This document shows, one piece after another, positions 7,883 to 15,409 of a DNA stretch of 26,687 bases; the first letter of the stretch is position 1; each line of letters starts with the position of its first letter. The stretch spans positions 1-26,687 of the forward strand of contig JBOHDE010000024.1 of the NCBI GenBank assembly GCA_050699035.1, in the 5' to 3' direction. The DNA comes from WHTB01 sp050699035. GTDB taxonomy: Bacteria; Actinomycetota; Actinomycetes; Propionibacteriales; Nocardioidaceae. Position numbers and translations under genes: made by a program. The notes below the pieces were generated by a model. It saw only the letters and a list, made by a program, of their open reading frames with translations, had not been told where the DNA came from and did not search any database.

Positions 7883-9028
7883 TCAGGGGCGGATCTCGAA
7901 GACTCGGTCGTCGGCCTCCGCGGGGTCGCCGCGACCGTCGCGGTTGCTGGTCGTGAACCACAGCCCGCCGTCCGGGGTGGCGACGACCGTGCGCAGCCGC
8001 CCGTACTCGCCGCTGAAGTGCGCCTTGGGCTCCCCGACCGAGCCGTCGGACCGGACCGGCACCTGCCACAGTTGCTCGCCGCGGAGGCCGGCGACCCACA
8101 GCGAACCGTCGACGAAGGCCACCCCGGACGGCGAGGCGGCCCCGGTCGACCATTGCGTGACCGGGTCGGTGAGGCCGTCGAGGTCGGCCTTGCCCTCGGC
8201 CGCCGGCCACCCGTAGTTGCGGCCCGGCTTGATCAGGTTCAGCTCGTCCCACGTGTTGGCGCCGAACTCGGTCGCCCACAGCCGGTCGGCGTCGTCCCAG
8301 GCGAGCCCCTGCACGTTGCGATGGCCGAGGGTCCAGACCGGGGACTTCGGGTCGGGGTTGTCGGAGGGTACGGAGCCGTCCGGCTCGATCCGGAGGATCT
8401 TGCCGCCGAGCGAGTCGGGGTCCTGGGCGATCTGCTCGTCACCGGACTCACCCGTGGTGACGTAGAGCTTGCCGTCCGGGCCGAACGCGATCCGTCCGCC
8501 GTCGTGGATGGCGCCGGCCGGGATGCCGGTGAGGATCGGCTCGGCCCGCCCGAGCCGCCGGCCGTCGTACGACATCGTCACGACGCGGTTGTCGTCGTCG
8601 GTCGTGAGGTAGGCGTAGATCGTCCGGTCCTGGTCGTAGGACGGGGAGACGGCGAGACCGAGCAGCCCGCCCTCGGACGTCGGCGCGACGCCGGGGACCG
8701 TGCCGACCTCGCGGACGCCGCCACCCGGATCGAGCCGCTGGATCGTGCCACTCTCGCGCTCGGCGACGATCGCGGAGCCGTCCGGCAGGAAGGCGATGCC
8801 CCACGGCACCTCGAACCCGCGCGCCACCGTCTCGGGTGTGAGGTCGGGCGGCTTCGGGTTGACCGAGGGAGTGCCGGCGGTGCTGGCGCCGGTCGGCGTA
8901 CGGCTCGCCGGCGGGCCGCTCGACGCGGCGGCGCCGGGCTCGGGGACCGACGGCTCGACGTCGTCGTCGCCGGAGCAGGCGGCGGTCGCGACGAGCAACA
9001 CCACGACCGCCGGGAGGGCCAGCTTCAT
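7883..9028 (-). CDS. PQQ-dependent sugar dehydrogenase-like lipoprotein (glucose/sorbosone dehydrogenase family)
   Basis: A 381-residue six-bladed propeller of the GSDH/aldose sugar dehydrogenase family, which oxidises sugars with pyrroloquinoline quinone. It begins with a lipoprotein signal ending in VATAAC (Cys18), followed by a Ser/Pro/Thr-rich linker to about residue 62, so it is probably anchored on the outer face of the membrane. Family motifs: VPWGIAFLPDGS (74-85), EGGLLGLAVSP (119-129), HDGGRIAFGPDGKLY with the likely catalytic His175, GHRNVQGLAW (235-244) and NYGWP (271-275). Whether the host makes PQQ is not visible here. No clear RBS precedes the ATG; the gene lies 27 bp behind the hydrolase gene on the same strand and is probably co-transcribed with it. 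Confidence 0.85.
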   Translation of the reverse strand: MKLALPAVVVLLVATAACSGDDDVEPSVPEPGAAASSGPPASRTPTGASTAGTPSVNPKPPDLTPETVARGFEVPWGIAFLPDGSAIVAERESGTIQRLDPGGGVREVGTVPGVAPTSEGGLLGLAVSPSYDQDRTIYAYLTTDDDNRVVTMSYDGRRLGRAEPILTGIPAGAIHDGGRIAFGPDGKLYVTTGESGDEQIAQDPDSLGGKILRIEPDGSVPSDNPDPKSPVWTLGHRNVQGLAWDDADRLWATEFGANTWDELNLIKPGRNYGWPAAEGKADLDGLTDPVTQWSTGAASPSGVAFVDGSLWVAGLRGEQLWQVPVRSDGSVGEPKAHFSGEYGRLRTVVATPDGGLWFTTSNRDGRGDPAEADDRVFEIRP

Positions 9029-9055
9029 GCTGCCATGCTGGCAGACCGCCCAAGG

Positions 9056-9955
9056 TCAGCCGGTCGGTCCGACCCGGGCGAGCAGGGCGTGCAGCTCCTC
9101 GTGCACCTCGGCGGGGAACTCGATCTGGACGAAGTGCGACCCGGGCAGCTCGCGCAGCTCGGCGCCGGGGATCCGCTCGCTCGCGGTCCGGATGTCATGC
9201 CGGCTTGCCAAAACGTCGTACTTGCCGGCGACGAACGCAGTCGGGACGGTGATGTTCCGCAGGGAGACCCGGTCGTGCTGGGACGCCTCGACGGCCAGGT
9301 GGAAGTACCAGTCGACGTCGGTGCTGAGGAACTCGCGGACGGCTTCGGTGACGACACCCCGGTCGGCGCGCGGGAACATGAAGCCGCTGTGCCGGAGGAC
9401 GCTGGTGCCGAGACGGCCGGTCGGCAGCCGGCGGGCGACCGGCGAGAGGACACGGCCGGTGCCCCGCAGCACCTTCGAGGCGCCGACGGTGATCGGGCGG
9501 CGCAGGGGCCGCGGCACGTGCAGTGGACCGAGCATGCTCGCGAACGTCCCGCCGGGCACGCCCGCGACCGCGAACAGCCCGGCGACTCGATCGGGGTGGA
9601 GGACGGCCAGCTCGAAAGCCATGTTGACGCCGATCGACCAACCGGCCACGACGGTGCGGTCGATGTCGGCGTCGTCCAGGACCGCCAGCGCGTCCTCGAC
9701 GTATGCCTCGATACCCACCCGGCCGTGGTCGGTGGGGCGGGCGGAGCCGCCCACTCCCCGGTGGTTCCACGAGACGACGCGCACGCCGCACTCGGGGTCG
9801 AGCAGGGCGGGCCAGGCGTACGCGTTCGTGCCGAGTCCGTTGCAGAGCAGAACGGTCGGTCCGTCGACGTCATTGGTCCAGGCGCGAAGGACGGTGCCGT
9901 CCGCGCTCGTGACGTCGTAGAACCGCAGTGCCCGAGCGCCGGTCGTCGTGGTCAT
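9056..9955 (-). CDS. Alpha/beta-fold hydrolase
   Basis: A 299-residue alpha/beta hydrolase. The nucleophile elbow is GWSIG with Ser107; the acid is probably Asp247 in VAGKYDVLA and the base His274 in LPGSHFVQIEFP. LLCNGLGTNAYAW (36-48) supplies the oxyanion-hole region, and SWNHRGVGGS (62-71) is the usual strand-4 motif. A helical lid lies at about 138-200. The substrate (ester, lactone, haloalkane or other) cannot be told from this. The frame is open far upstream, but the protein family begins near the ATG at 9955. No Shine-Dalgarno sequence is evident there; CACAAT lies 8 nt upstream on the minus strand and might be a -10 box. It is the first gene of a probable two-gene transcript with the sugar dehydrogenase. 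Confidence 0.85.
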   Translation of the reverse strand: MTTTTGARALRFYDVTSADGTVLRAWTNDVDGPTVLLCNGLGTNAYAWPALLDPECGVRVVSWNHRGVGGSARPTDHGRVGIEAYVEDALAVLDDADIDRTVVAGWSIGVNMAFELAVLHPDRVAGLFAVAGVPGGTFASMLGPLHVPRPLRRPITVGASKVLRGTGRVLSPVARRLPTGRLGTSVLRHSGFMFPRADRGVVTEAVREFLSTDVDWYFHLAVEASQHDRVSLRNITVPTAFVAGKYDVLASRHDIRTASERIPGAELRELPGSHFVQIEFPAEVHEELHALLARVGPTG

Positions 9956-10075
9956 GGGAAGCGATTGTGCCGGGTGGCAACGCAACGGTGGGGGTCTCGT
10001 GGCAAGCATCACCCCGCCGTGGCGCCGCGCTAGGGTCGATCCGCAGTGGCTGGCCGACTGTCGAGGAGTACGTGT

Positions 10076-10984
10076 ATGAAGGGTGTCTGGCTGCCGTTCG
10101 ACCCCGCGCATCTCGGCGAGGTGCCCGCGGACCTGCACGTGGAGGTGTTCGACAAGACGGGGGAGATGCCGTCGTCTGCCGCCGAGGTCGAGTTCTACGT
10201 GCCGGACTACACGTTCAGCCGGCGGGTCCTGGAGGTGATTCCCCAGCTGCCGCGGCTGCGCGTCGTGCAGAGCCTGACCGCCGGCGTCGAGCACATCACG
10301 CCCTACCTGCGCGACGGCGTGACGCTGTGCAACGCGCGGGGCGTGCACAACACCTCCACGGCCGAGCTCGCCGTGACCCTCACGCTGTCGTCGCTGCGGG
10401 GGATCCCGCAGTTTGTGCGTGCCCAGGACCGCGGCGAGTGGGCGTTCGCGATGTACCCGTCGCTGGCCGACCGCACCGTGCTGATCGTCGGGTACGGCGA
10501 GATCGGCGCTGCCATCGAGCGCCGCCTGGTGCCGTTCGAGTGCGACGTGCTCCGGGTGGCCCGGACCGCCCGCGACGGCGTGGCCGGGCTCGACGCGCTG
10601 CCCGAGCTGCTCGGCCGGGCCGACGTGGTCATCGTCGTCGTGCCGATGACCGACCAGACCCGCGGCATGGTCGACGCGACGTTCCTGGCCGCGCTGAAGA
10701 ACGGTGCGCTGCTCGTCAACGTCTCGCGCGGGGCGGTCGTCGACACCGATGCCCTGCTCGCCGAGCTGTCGAGCGGTCGGCTGCGGGCAGCCCTCGATGT
10801 CACCGATCCCGAGCCCCCGCCGCCAGGGCATCCGCTGTGGTCAGCGCCGGGGTTATTGCTGTCACCCCATGTCGGAGGCGGTTCGACGGCGTTCTGGCCC
10901 CGTGCGTACGCGCTGGTGCAGCGCCAGCTGACCAGGTTTGCTGCCGGGGAGCCGCTGGACAACGTGATGAGTGGTGACTACTGA
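10076..10984 (+). CDS. D-isomer-specific 2-hydroxyacid dehydrogenase
   Basis: A 302-residue member of the D-2-hydroxyacid dehydrogenase family (glyoxylate/hydroxypyruvate reductase-like), catalysing reversible reduction of 2-keto acids. The Rossmann motif GYGEIG is at 139-144. The catalytic triad is Arg218 (NVSRGAVVD), Glu246 (DVTDPEPPPP) and His265 (LSPHVGG). Just after the second beta strand it reads VARTAR (161-166), with arginines rather than the acidic residue typical of NAD-users, so a preference for NADP(H) is likely but inferred. The ATG at 10076 has GAGGAG 7 nt upstream (10063-10068); a GTG at 10046 in frame has no RBS. A possible -10 box TAGGGT is at 10031-10036. The in vivo substrate is unknown. 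Confidence 0.9.
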   Translation: MKGVWLPFDPAHLGEVPADLHVEVFDKTGEMPSSAAEVEFYVPDYTFSRRVLEVIPQLPRLRVVQSLTAGVEHITPYLRDGVTLCNARGVHNTSTAELAVTLTLSSLRGIPQFVRAQDRGEWAFAMYPSLADRTVLIVGYGEIGAAIERRLVPFECDVLRVARTARDGVAGLDALPELLGRADVVIVVVPMTDQTRGMVDATFLAALKNGALLVNVSRGAVVDTDALLAELSSGRLRAALDVTDPEPPPPGHPLWSAPGLLLSPHVGGGSTAFWPRAYALVQRQLTRFAAGEPLDNVMSGDY

Positions 10985-11011
10985 TCAGGCCCAGGCCTTC
11001 ACTTCGTACTC

Positions 11012-11059
11012 TTAAGGTATTAGCCTTAATTCAGGAAGAGTCAGGATACAGCCTTAAGG
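11012..11059 (+). promoter_or_regulatory. TTAAGG palindrome cluster, candidate operator of the SatD-like gene
   Basis: TTAAGG (11012-11017) and CCTTAA (11024-11029) form an inverted repeat with a 6-bp spacer; 22 bp later comes the perfect palindrome CCTTAAGG (11052-11059), which overlaps the Shine-Dalgarno sequence AAGGAG (11056-11061) of the next gene. AT-rich half-sites repeated four times in a GC-rich genome, directly before a gene encoding a helix-turn-helix, suggest autoregulation. The exact promoter is not clear to me. Confidence 0.5.
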
Positions 11060-11069
11060 AGTGAGTCGG

Positions 11070-11678
11070 ATGGTCTACGTGCTGACCATCGACCAACGAG
11101 GCAGCCAGGCCGCCGGTGACGGCATCCCGGACCTGCTGGTCGCCCTCAACCGCCGCACCCGCAAGGCCGGGCTGCTGCGCAGGTTCGAGCGCACCGCCGG
11201 CGACGAGGCGCAGGGGATGCTCTCCACGGCGGCGGCCACGGTCGAGGTCGTGGCCGAGTTGCTTCGGGCCGACTCCTGGAGCATCGGGCTCGGGCTCGGT
11301 GAGGTGGAGGACCCGCTGCCACGCAGCACGCGGGCCGGCCGGGGTTCGGCGTTCGTGCACGCCCGAGACGCCGTGACGCGGGCGAAGTCGAGCCCGCACC
11401 ATGTCAACGTCGTCGGTGCCGACGGCTATCGTGCCGACCAGCTGGAGACGGTCCTGTGGCTGCTCGCCTGGGTGCTCCGCCGGCGCACCGTGCGTGGCTG
11501 GGAGGTCGCCGACCTGCTGGCCGACGGGCTGTCCCGGCGAGATGTCGGCGTGAAGCTCGGCATCAGCCAGTCGGCGGTGACGCAGCGGGCCCAGGCCGCC
11601 GGGGTCGTCGAGGAGCAGCGGGCCCGCCTGCTGGCCGTCCAGCTGCTCGGCGCGACCGACCAGGAGGATGTGCAGTGA
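11070..11678 (+). CDS. SatD-family protein with C-terminal helix-turn-helix
   Basis: A 202-residue protein that I place in the SatD family, named from the Streptococcus mutans sat operon and of unknown biochemical function. The N-terminal VYVLTIDQRGS, the AGDEAQGML stretch (about 47-55) and SIGLGLGEVE followed by a GSAFVHARDAV segment match family features. Residues about 143-185 (RGWEVADLLADGLSRRDVGVKLGISQSAVTQRAQAAG) form a clear helix-turn-helix, so DNA binding is expected. The ATG at 11070 is chosen over the in-frame GTG at 11061 because AAGGAG (11056-11061) is correctly spaced only for the ATG. The stop overlaps the next gene as GTGA. A TTAAGG operator cluster lies upstream. Confidence 0.7.
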   Translation: MVYVLTIDQRGSQAAGDGIPDLLVALNRRTRKAGLLRRFERTAGDEAQGMLSTAAATVEVVAELLRADSWSIGLGLGEVEDPLPRSTRAGRGSAFVHARDAVTRAKSSPHHVNVVGADGYRADQLETVLWLLAWVLRRRTVRGWEVADLLADGLSRRDVGVKLGISQSAVTQRAQAAGVVEEQRARLLAVQLLGATDQEDVQ

Positions 11679-12223
11679 CAGCAGTGGTGCTCGCGGGGAC
11701 GGCGATCGCGCTGGTGGCCGCCGTGGCGGCGTGGTTCGTCCGGGGGCGGTTCGTGCCTCGGCTGGCGATCAGTGCGACAGCGCTCGGGCTGCTGTTGGTG
11801 GTGGGTGTGCTCGTGCTGACCGGCGGCCCGGGCGAGTGGTCCGGCGCCGCGCGCGACTGGCTGCTGGTGCTCGCGGTTGCGCTCGCTGTCACCGGTGGTG
11901 GGCCACTCGCGGCGACCGTGCTGGCGCTGGTGGACCGGGGCGCTCCCGGCGACGCGGTGCAGCGGGCCGGGCAGGTGCTCCGCGGCGGTGCGTGGATCGG
12001 AGCCTTGGAGCGGGCCGGCGTGTTCGCCAGCCTGGTCGCCGGTTGGCCGGAGGGTCTGGCCGTCGTACTCGGCATCAAGGGGCTGGCGCGTTTCCCCGAG
12101 CTGCGCGGCCCCGACCAGGGCGACTCGGTGACGCCGCACGGAGTGGCCGAGCGCTTCATCATCGGCACCTTCGTCAGCGTGTTGTGGGCGGCCGGTTGTG
12201 CTGCGCTGGTGCTGGGCGCGTGA
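11675..12223 (+). CDS. Small integral membrane protein, partner of SatD (DUF3307-like C-terminus)
   Basis: A 182-residue membrane protein with about five hydrophobic segments (roughly residues 3-18, 26-43, 53-80, 110-130 and 155-180). The GTG start at 11675 is preceded by AGGAGG (7-nt spacing) and overlaps the SatD-like stop by 4 nt, so the two are translationally coupled. The C-terminal half (GGAWIGALERAGVFASLVAGWPEG..., then IKGLARF and ERFIIGTFVS) resembles the C-terminus of DUF3307 membrane proteins, which in other bacteria also sit beside SatD genes; I make this link from memory of the families. Function is unknown; the pairing suggests a membrane sensor or effector with a DNA-binding partner. 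The frame is open 219 nt upstream, but that part is a shadow of the previous gene. Confidence 0.65.
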   Translation: MTAVVLAGTAIALVAAVAAWFVRGRFVPRLAISATALGLLLVVGVLVLTGGPGEWSGAARDWLLVLAVALAVTGGGPLAATVLALVDRGAPGDAVQRAGQVLRGGAWIGALERAGVFASLVAGWPEGLAVVLGIKGLARFPELRGPDQGDSVTPHGVAERFIIGTFVSVLWAAGCAALVLGA

Positions 12224-12245
12224 TACGCGACGGGCAGGCGACCTC

Positions 12246-12300
12246 TTGACTGACGCCGACGCACGGCCTATTGCTAGTTTGAGGTTTCACCTCGAGGAGG
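12246..12300 (+). promoter_or_regulatory. Candidate promoter, small hairpin and RBS before the Asp-box protein
   Basis: TTGACT (12246-12251) is a near-consensus -35; TATTGC (12269-12274) at 17-bp spacing is a weak -10. Downstream, GAGGT-TTC-ACCTC (12281-12293) forms a short inverted repeat directly abutting the strong Shine-Dalgarno GAGGAGG (12294-12300), so it may act as operator or as a 5' leader hairpin. Confidence 0.35.
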
Positions 12301-12309
12301 GAGCGTCGG

Positions 12310-13398
12310 ATGGCTGACGCGATCGTATTGGTCGGCACTCGCAAGGGGCTCTGGATCGGCAGGTCCGATGAGGCGCGCGAGGCCTGGACCTTCGACGGCC
12401 CGCACTTCCTGATGAACGAGATCGCGGCTTGCGCGCTCGACACCCGCGGCGATCGCACTCGGCTCCTCGTCGGAGCGATGAGCCAGCACTGGGGGCCTGG
12501 GGTGTCCTGGTCGGACGACCTCGGGGCGAGCTGGCAGGAGACACCGAACGGCGCGATCCGTTTCCCTGAGGACACCGACTCGGCCCTTGAGCAGGTCTGG
12601 CAGCTACGACCGGCGCCGGCCGACCAGCCCGGCGTGGTGTACGCGGGGACGCAACCGTCCGCACTGTTCAAGTCCGCCGACGGCGGGGAGACGTTCGAGC
12701 TGGTTCGGGCGCTCTGGGACCACCCGCACCGCACCGAGTGGGGTGCCGGCTTCGGTGGTCAGGCGATCCACACGGTGCTGCCCCACCCCACCGCCGCCGA
12801 CCAGGTCACCGTGGCGATGTCGACCGGCGGGGTCTACCGCACGTTCGACGGCGGTGCGTCGTGGGCGCCGGCCAACAACGGGATCCAGGTGGTCTTCGCA
12901 CCCGAGCGGTTCCCCGAGTTCGGCCAGTGCGTGCACAAGGTCGACCGCCATCCCGACCATCCGGACCGGCTGTTCGCCCAGAACCACAACGGTGTCTACC
13001 GGTCCGACGACGGCGGCGACAGCTGGACGTCGATCGCCGACGGCCTGCCGACCGACTTCGGCTTCGTGATGGTCGTGCATCCTCGTGACGCCGAGACGAT
13101 CTACGTCTTCCCGATCGTCGACGGCGGCGAGCGGATCCCGCCCGGCGCCAAGGCGCGGGTGTGGCGCTCGCGCGACGCCGGCGACAGCTGGGAGGAGCTC
13201 GGCAAGGGTCTGCCCGACACCTTCTACTCCGCGGTGATGCGCGACGCGATGTGCACCGACGGCGTCGATCCCGCGGGACTCTACGTCGGCAGTCGCGACG
13301 GCTGCGTGTACGCCAGCAACGACGAGGGCGAGTCCTGGAAGCAGATCGCGCACCACCTCCCCGACGTTCTCTGCGTGCGCGCCGCCCTGGTCAGCTGA
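12310..13398 (+). CDS. Asp-box (BNR) repeat beta-propeller protein, sialidase-like fold
   Basis: A 362-residue cytoplasmic protein (no signal peptide) with six Asp boxes of the form S-x-D-x-G-x-S-W at 68-75, 122-129, 178-185, 232-239, 287-294 and 336-343, about 55 residues apart, as expected for a six-bladed propeller. Databases often label such proteins exo-alpha-sialidase or glycosyl hydrolase, but Asp boxes are structural and I do not see the arginine triad of true sialidases clearly placed, so enzyme activity should not be assumed. Start: ATG with GAGGAGG nine nt upstream. It appears to be transcribed alone, with its own candidate promoter and 117 bp before ilvD. Confidence 0.8.
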   Translation: MADAIVLVGTRKGLWIGRSDEAREAWTFDGPHFLMNEIAACALDTRGDRTRLLVGAMSQHWGPGVSWSDDLGASWQETPNGAIRFPEDTDSALEQVWQLRPAPADQPGVVYAGTQPSALFKSADGGETFELVRALWDHPHRTEWGAGFGGQAIHTVLPHPTAADQVTVAMSTGGVYRTFDGGASWAPANNGIQVVFAPERFPEFGQCVHKVDRHPDHPDRLFAQNHNGVYRSDDGGDSWTSIADGLPTDFGFVMVVHPRDAETIYVFPIVDGGERIPPGAKARVWRSRDAGDSWEELGKGLPDTFYSAVMRDAMCTDGVDPAGLYVGSRDGCVYASNDEGESWKQIAHHLPDVLCVRAALVS

Positions 13399-13463
13399 CC
13401 GCCGGGGGACAAAAGTGAGGGGCTGGCGCCGCGCGTGCTGAGACCAGGGTGGATGGTCGGTCC

Positions 13464-13509
13464 GATCCCTGAGCGCGGGATCCCGCATCGCGGGCGGTCG
13501 TCGTAGGCT
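13464..13509 (+). promoter_or_regulatory. ilvD upstream region: nested palindromes and -10 box
   Basis: GATCCC/GGGATC (13464-13469 with 13477-13482), the perfect 12-bp palindrome GCGGGATCCCGC (13475-13486) and CCCGC-ATC-GCGGG (13482-13494) overlap one another, covering the place where a -35 would sit. TAGGCT (13504-13509) ends 6 nt before the ilvD ATG and fits a TANNNT -10 box driving a leaderless message. A repressor site over the promoter is plausible but unproven. Confidence 0.4.
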
Positions 13510-13515
13510 CCGGAC

Positions 13516-15201
13516 ATGGTCGAGTCGACACCTGACATCAAGCCCCGGTCCCGCGACGTCACCGACGGGCTCGAGAGTGCCGCGGCGCGCGGGATGCTCC
13601 GTGCTGTCGGCATGGGGGACGAGGACTTCGCGAAGCCGCAGATCGGGGTGGCATCGAGCTGGAACGAGATCACCCCGTGCAACCTGTCCCTGGACCGGTT
13701 GGCCGAGGCGGTCAAGCAGGGCGTACATGCGGCGGGTGGGTACCCGCTGGAGTTCGGCACGATCTCGGTGTCCGACGGCATTGCGATGGGCCACGAGGGG
13801 ATGCACTTCTCGCTGGTCTCGCGGGAGGTGATCGCGGACTCGGTCGAGACCGTGATGATGGCCGAGCGGCTGGACGGCTCGGTGCTGCTGGCCGGGTGCG
13901 ACAAGAGCCTGCCGGGGATGCTGATGGCGGCGGCGCGCCTCGACCTGGCCAGCGTGTTCCTCTACGCCGGCTCGATCATGCCGGGCCGGGTGGGCGACCG
14001 CGACGTCACGATCATCGACGCGTTCGAGGCGGTCGGCGCGTGCCTGCGCGGGCTGATCACCCGGGAGGAGGTCGACGAGATCGAGCGGGCCATCTGTCCG
14101 GGCGAGGGTGCGTGCGGCGGCATGTACACCGCGAACACGATGGCGTCGGTCGCCGAGGCGATCGGGATGTCACTGCCGGGCTCGGCGGCGCCGCCGGCGG
14201 TGGACCGTCGGCGTGACGGCTTCGCCCATCGGTCGGGAGCCGCGGTGGTTGAGATGCTGCGTCAGGGCATCACGGCCCGGCAGGTGATGACCAAGCCGGC
14301 GTTCGAGAACGCCATCGCCGTGGTGATGGCGCTCGGCGGCTCCACCAACGCCGTACTCCACCTGCTCGCCATCGCCCGGGAGGCCGAGGTCGACCTGACG
14401 CTCGACGACTTCAACCGGATCGGCGACACGGTGCCGCACCTTGGCGATCTGAAGCCGTTCGGCGGGTACGTGATGAACGACGTCGACCGGGTCGGGGGCA
14501 TCCCGGTCGTGCTGCGCGCGCTGCTCGATGCCGGCCTGCTCCACGGCGACTGCCTGACGGTGACCGGCAAGACGATGGCCGAGAACCTCGCCGACATCGC
14601 GCCGCCGGACGTCGACGGCACCATCATCCGCGAGCTGGCCAACCCGATCCACAAGACCGGCGGGCTCACCATCCTGCACGGCTCGTTGGCGCCCGACGGC
14701 GCCGTGGTGAAGAGCGCCGGCTTCGACACGGCGGTGTTCGAGGCCACGGCCCGAGTCTTCGACGGCGAGCAGGCCGCGATGGACGCGCTGGCCGACGGCA
14801 CCGTGGTGGCCGGCGACGCGGTGGTGATCCGTTACGAGGGCCCGAAGGGCGGCCCAGGGATGCGCGAGATGCTGGCGATCACGGGTGCGATCAAGGGCGC
14901 GGGCCTGGGCAAGGACGTGCTGCTGCTGACCGATGGCCGCTTCTCCGGGGGTACGACCGGGCTGTGCGTCGGCCACGTCGCGCCCGAGGCGGTCGACGCC
15001 GGCCCGATCGCCTTTGTCCGTGACGGCGACCGGGTCAGGCTCGACATGGACCAGCGCAGGCTCGACGTACTCGTCGATGAAGCCGAGCTCGCCGCCCGCC
15101 GCGACGGCTGGCAGCCGCGACCGTCGAAGTACAAGACCGGCGTGCTGGCCAAGTACGCCAAGCTCGTGCACTCCGCCGCCGAGGGCGCGATCTGCGGCTG
15201 A
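13516..15201 (+). CDS. ilvD: Dihydroxy-acid dehydratase
   Basis: A 561-residue IlvD/Edd-family enzyme that dehydrates 2,3-dihydroxy-isovalerate and -methylvalerate to the 2-keto acids in valine, leucine and isoleucine synthesis. The Fe-S ligands are Cys55 (EITPCN), Cys128 (AGCDKSLPGM) and Cys200 (PGEGACGGMYTANTM), the three-cysteine pattern of the family; SDGIAMGHEGM, GGSTNAVLHLLAIA and the C-terminal TDGRFSGGTTGLCVGHVAPEA are also present. Full length. The ATG at 13516 has no Shine-Dalgarno sequence but does have a TANNNT box 6 nt upstream. No other branched-chain biosynthesis gene is nearby, so it stands alone, as in many actinobacteria. Confidence 0.97.
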   Translation: MVESTPDIKPRSRDVTDGLESAAARGMLRAVGMGDEDFAKPQIGVASSWNEITPCNLSLDRLAEAVKQGVHAAGGYPLEFGTISVSDGIAMGHEGMHFSLVSREVIADSVETVMMAERLDGSVLLAGCDKSLPGMLMAAARLDLASVFLYAGSIMPGRVGDRDVTIIDAFEAVGACLRGLITREEVDEIERAICPGEGACGGMYTANTMASVAEAIGMSLPGSAAPPAVDRRRDGFAHRSGAAVVEMLRQGITARQVMTKPAFENAIAVVMALGGSTNAVLHLLAIAREAEVDLTLDDFNRIGDTVPHLGDLKPFGGYVMNDVDRVGGIPVVLRALLDAGLLHGDCLTVTGKTMAENLADIAPPDVDGTIIRELANPIHKTGGLTILHGSLAPDGAVVKSAGFDTAVFEATARVFDGEQAAMDALADGTVVAGDAVVIRYEGPKGGPGMREMLAITGAIKGAGLGKDVLLLTDGRFSGGTTGLCVGHVAPEAVDAGPIAFVRDGDRVRLDMDQRRLDVLVDEAELAARRDGWQPRPSKYKTGVLAKYAKLVHSAAEGAICG

Positions 15202-15210
15202 GCCCGGGCG

Positions 15211-15257
15211 TCAGTCGGACACGCGCAGCTGGTCGGCGAGCTCGGCGTAGATGAGCG
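15211..15257 (-). pseudogene. Possible 3'-end remnant of a lost minus-strand gene
   Basis: Read on the minus strand, the 15 codons before the TGA at 15211-15213 spell SLIYAELADQLRVSD, and every one ends in G or C, as real genes here do. Immediately upstream (from 15258) the sequence becomes the inverted repeat, where codons ending in A or T appear, and no recognisable protein continues. It may be the tail of a gene whose body was lost when the repeat arrived. Fifteen codons are too few to be sure. Confidence 0.3.
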
Positions 15258-15326
15258 ACTTCACCCTTCGAACCGACAGTTTCGGCCCCGATTCCGCGTT
15301 CAGAATGTCGGTTCGGAGGGTGAAGT
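15258..15326. repeat. Long intergenic inverted repeat (21-bp arms)
   Basis: The left arm (15258-15278, beginning ACTTCACCCTTCGAA) and right arm (15306-15326, ending GGAGGGTGAAGT) are reverse complements with a single mismatch over 21 bp, around a 27-nt loop. It lies in the 208-bp gap between ilvD and the GNAT gene. Base use (CTTCGAACC, GAATC) differs from the coding DNA around it. It could terminate ilvD transcription or be a dispersed, mobile-type small repeat. Confidence 0.75.
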
Positions 15327-15349
15327 TGTGGCCGGCGGGCACGGACACG

Positions 15350-15395
15350 CACTTCCCCCGACACGGATGCGGCCCAAGGCCCCCGGATACTCGTG
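15350..15395. repeat. 46-bp intergenic repeat, copy 1
   Basis: Positions 15350-15395 match 18919-18964 without gaps at 36 of 46 bases; the shared core includes GACACGG and TGCGGC and a run of CCCCCG followed by ATAC. Both copies are in the two largest repeat-bearing gaps, each just downstream of a palindromic repeat of another family. The 3' end of this copy lies 2 bp before the candidate -10 box of the GNAT gene. Confidence 0.6.
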
Positions 15396-15397
15396 TC

Positions 15398-15403
15398 TAC
15401 GGT
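15398..15403 (+). promoter_or_regulatory. Candidate -10 box of the GNAT gene
   Basis: TACGGT fits TANNNT and ends 6 nt before the GTG at 15410, the same arrangement as at ilvD. There is no clear -35 and no Shine-Dalgarno sequence, so a leaderless transcript starting at the GTG is the simplest reading. Confidence 0.35.
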
Positions 15404-15409
15404 GTCGTG

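Noticed and set aside
9974..10005. GTGGCAA direct repeat (9974-9980 and 9999-10005) between the divergent hydrolase and 2-hydroxyacid dehydrogenase genes
   Set aside because: Seven-base units 25 bp apart are expected by chance in GC-rich DNA, and no promoter element is aligned with them.
8018..10033. A 671-codon plus-strand frame opposite the sugar dehydrogenase and hydrolase genes
   Set aside because: It is antisense to two well-supported genes with intact motifs, and its translation resembles no family.
12310..13398. Calling the Asp-box protein a sialidase
   Set aside because: Asp boxes are structural repeats found in many propellers; there is no signal peptide and no clear catalytic arginine triad.
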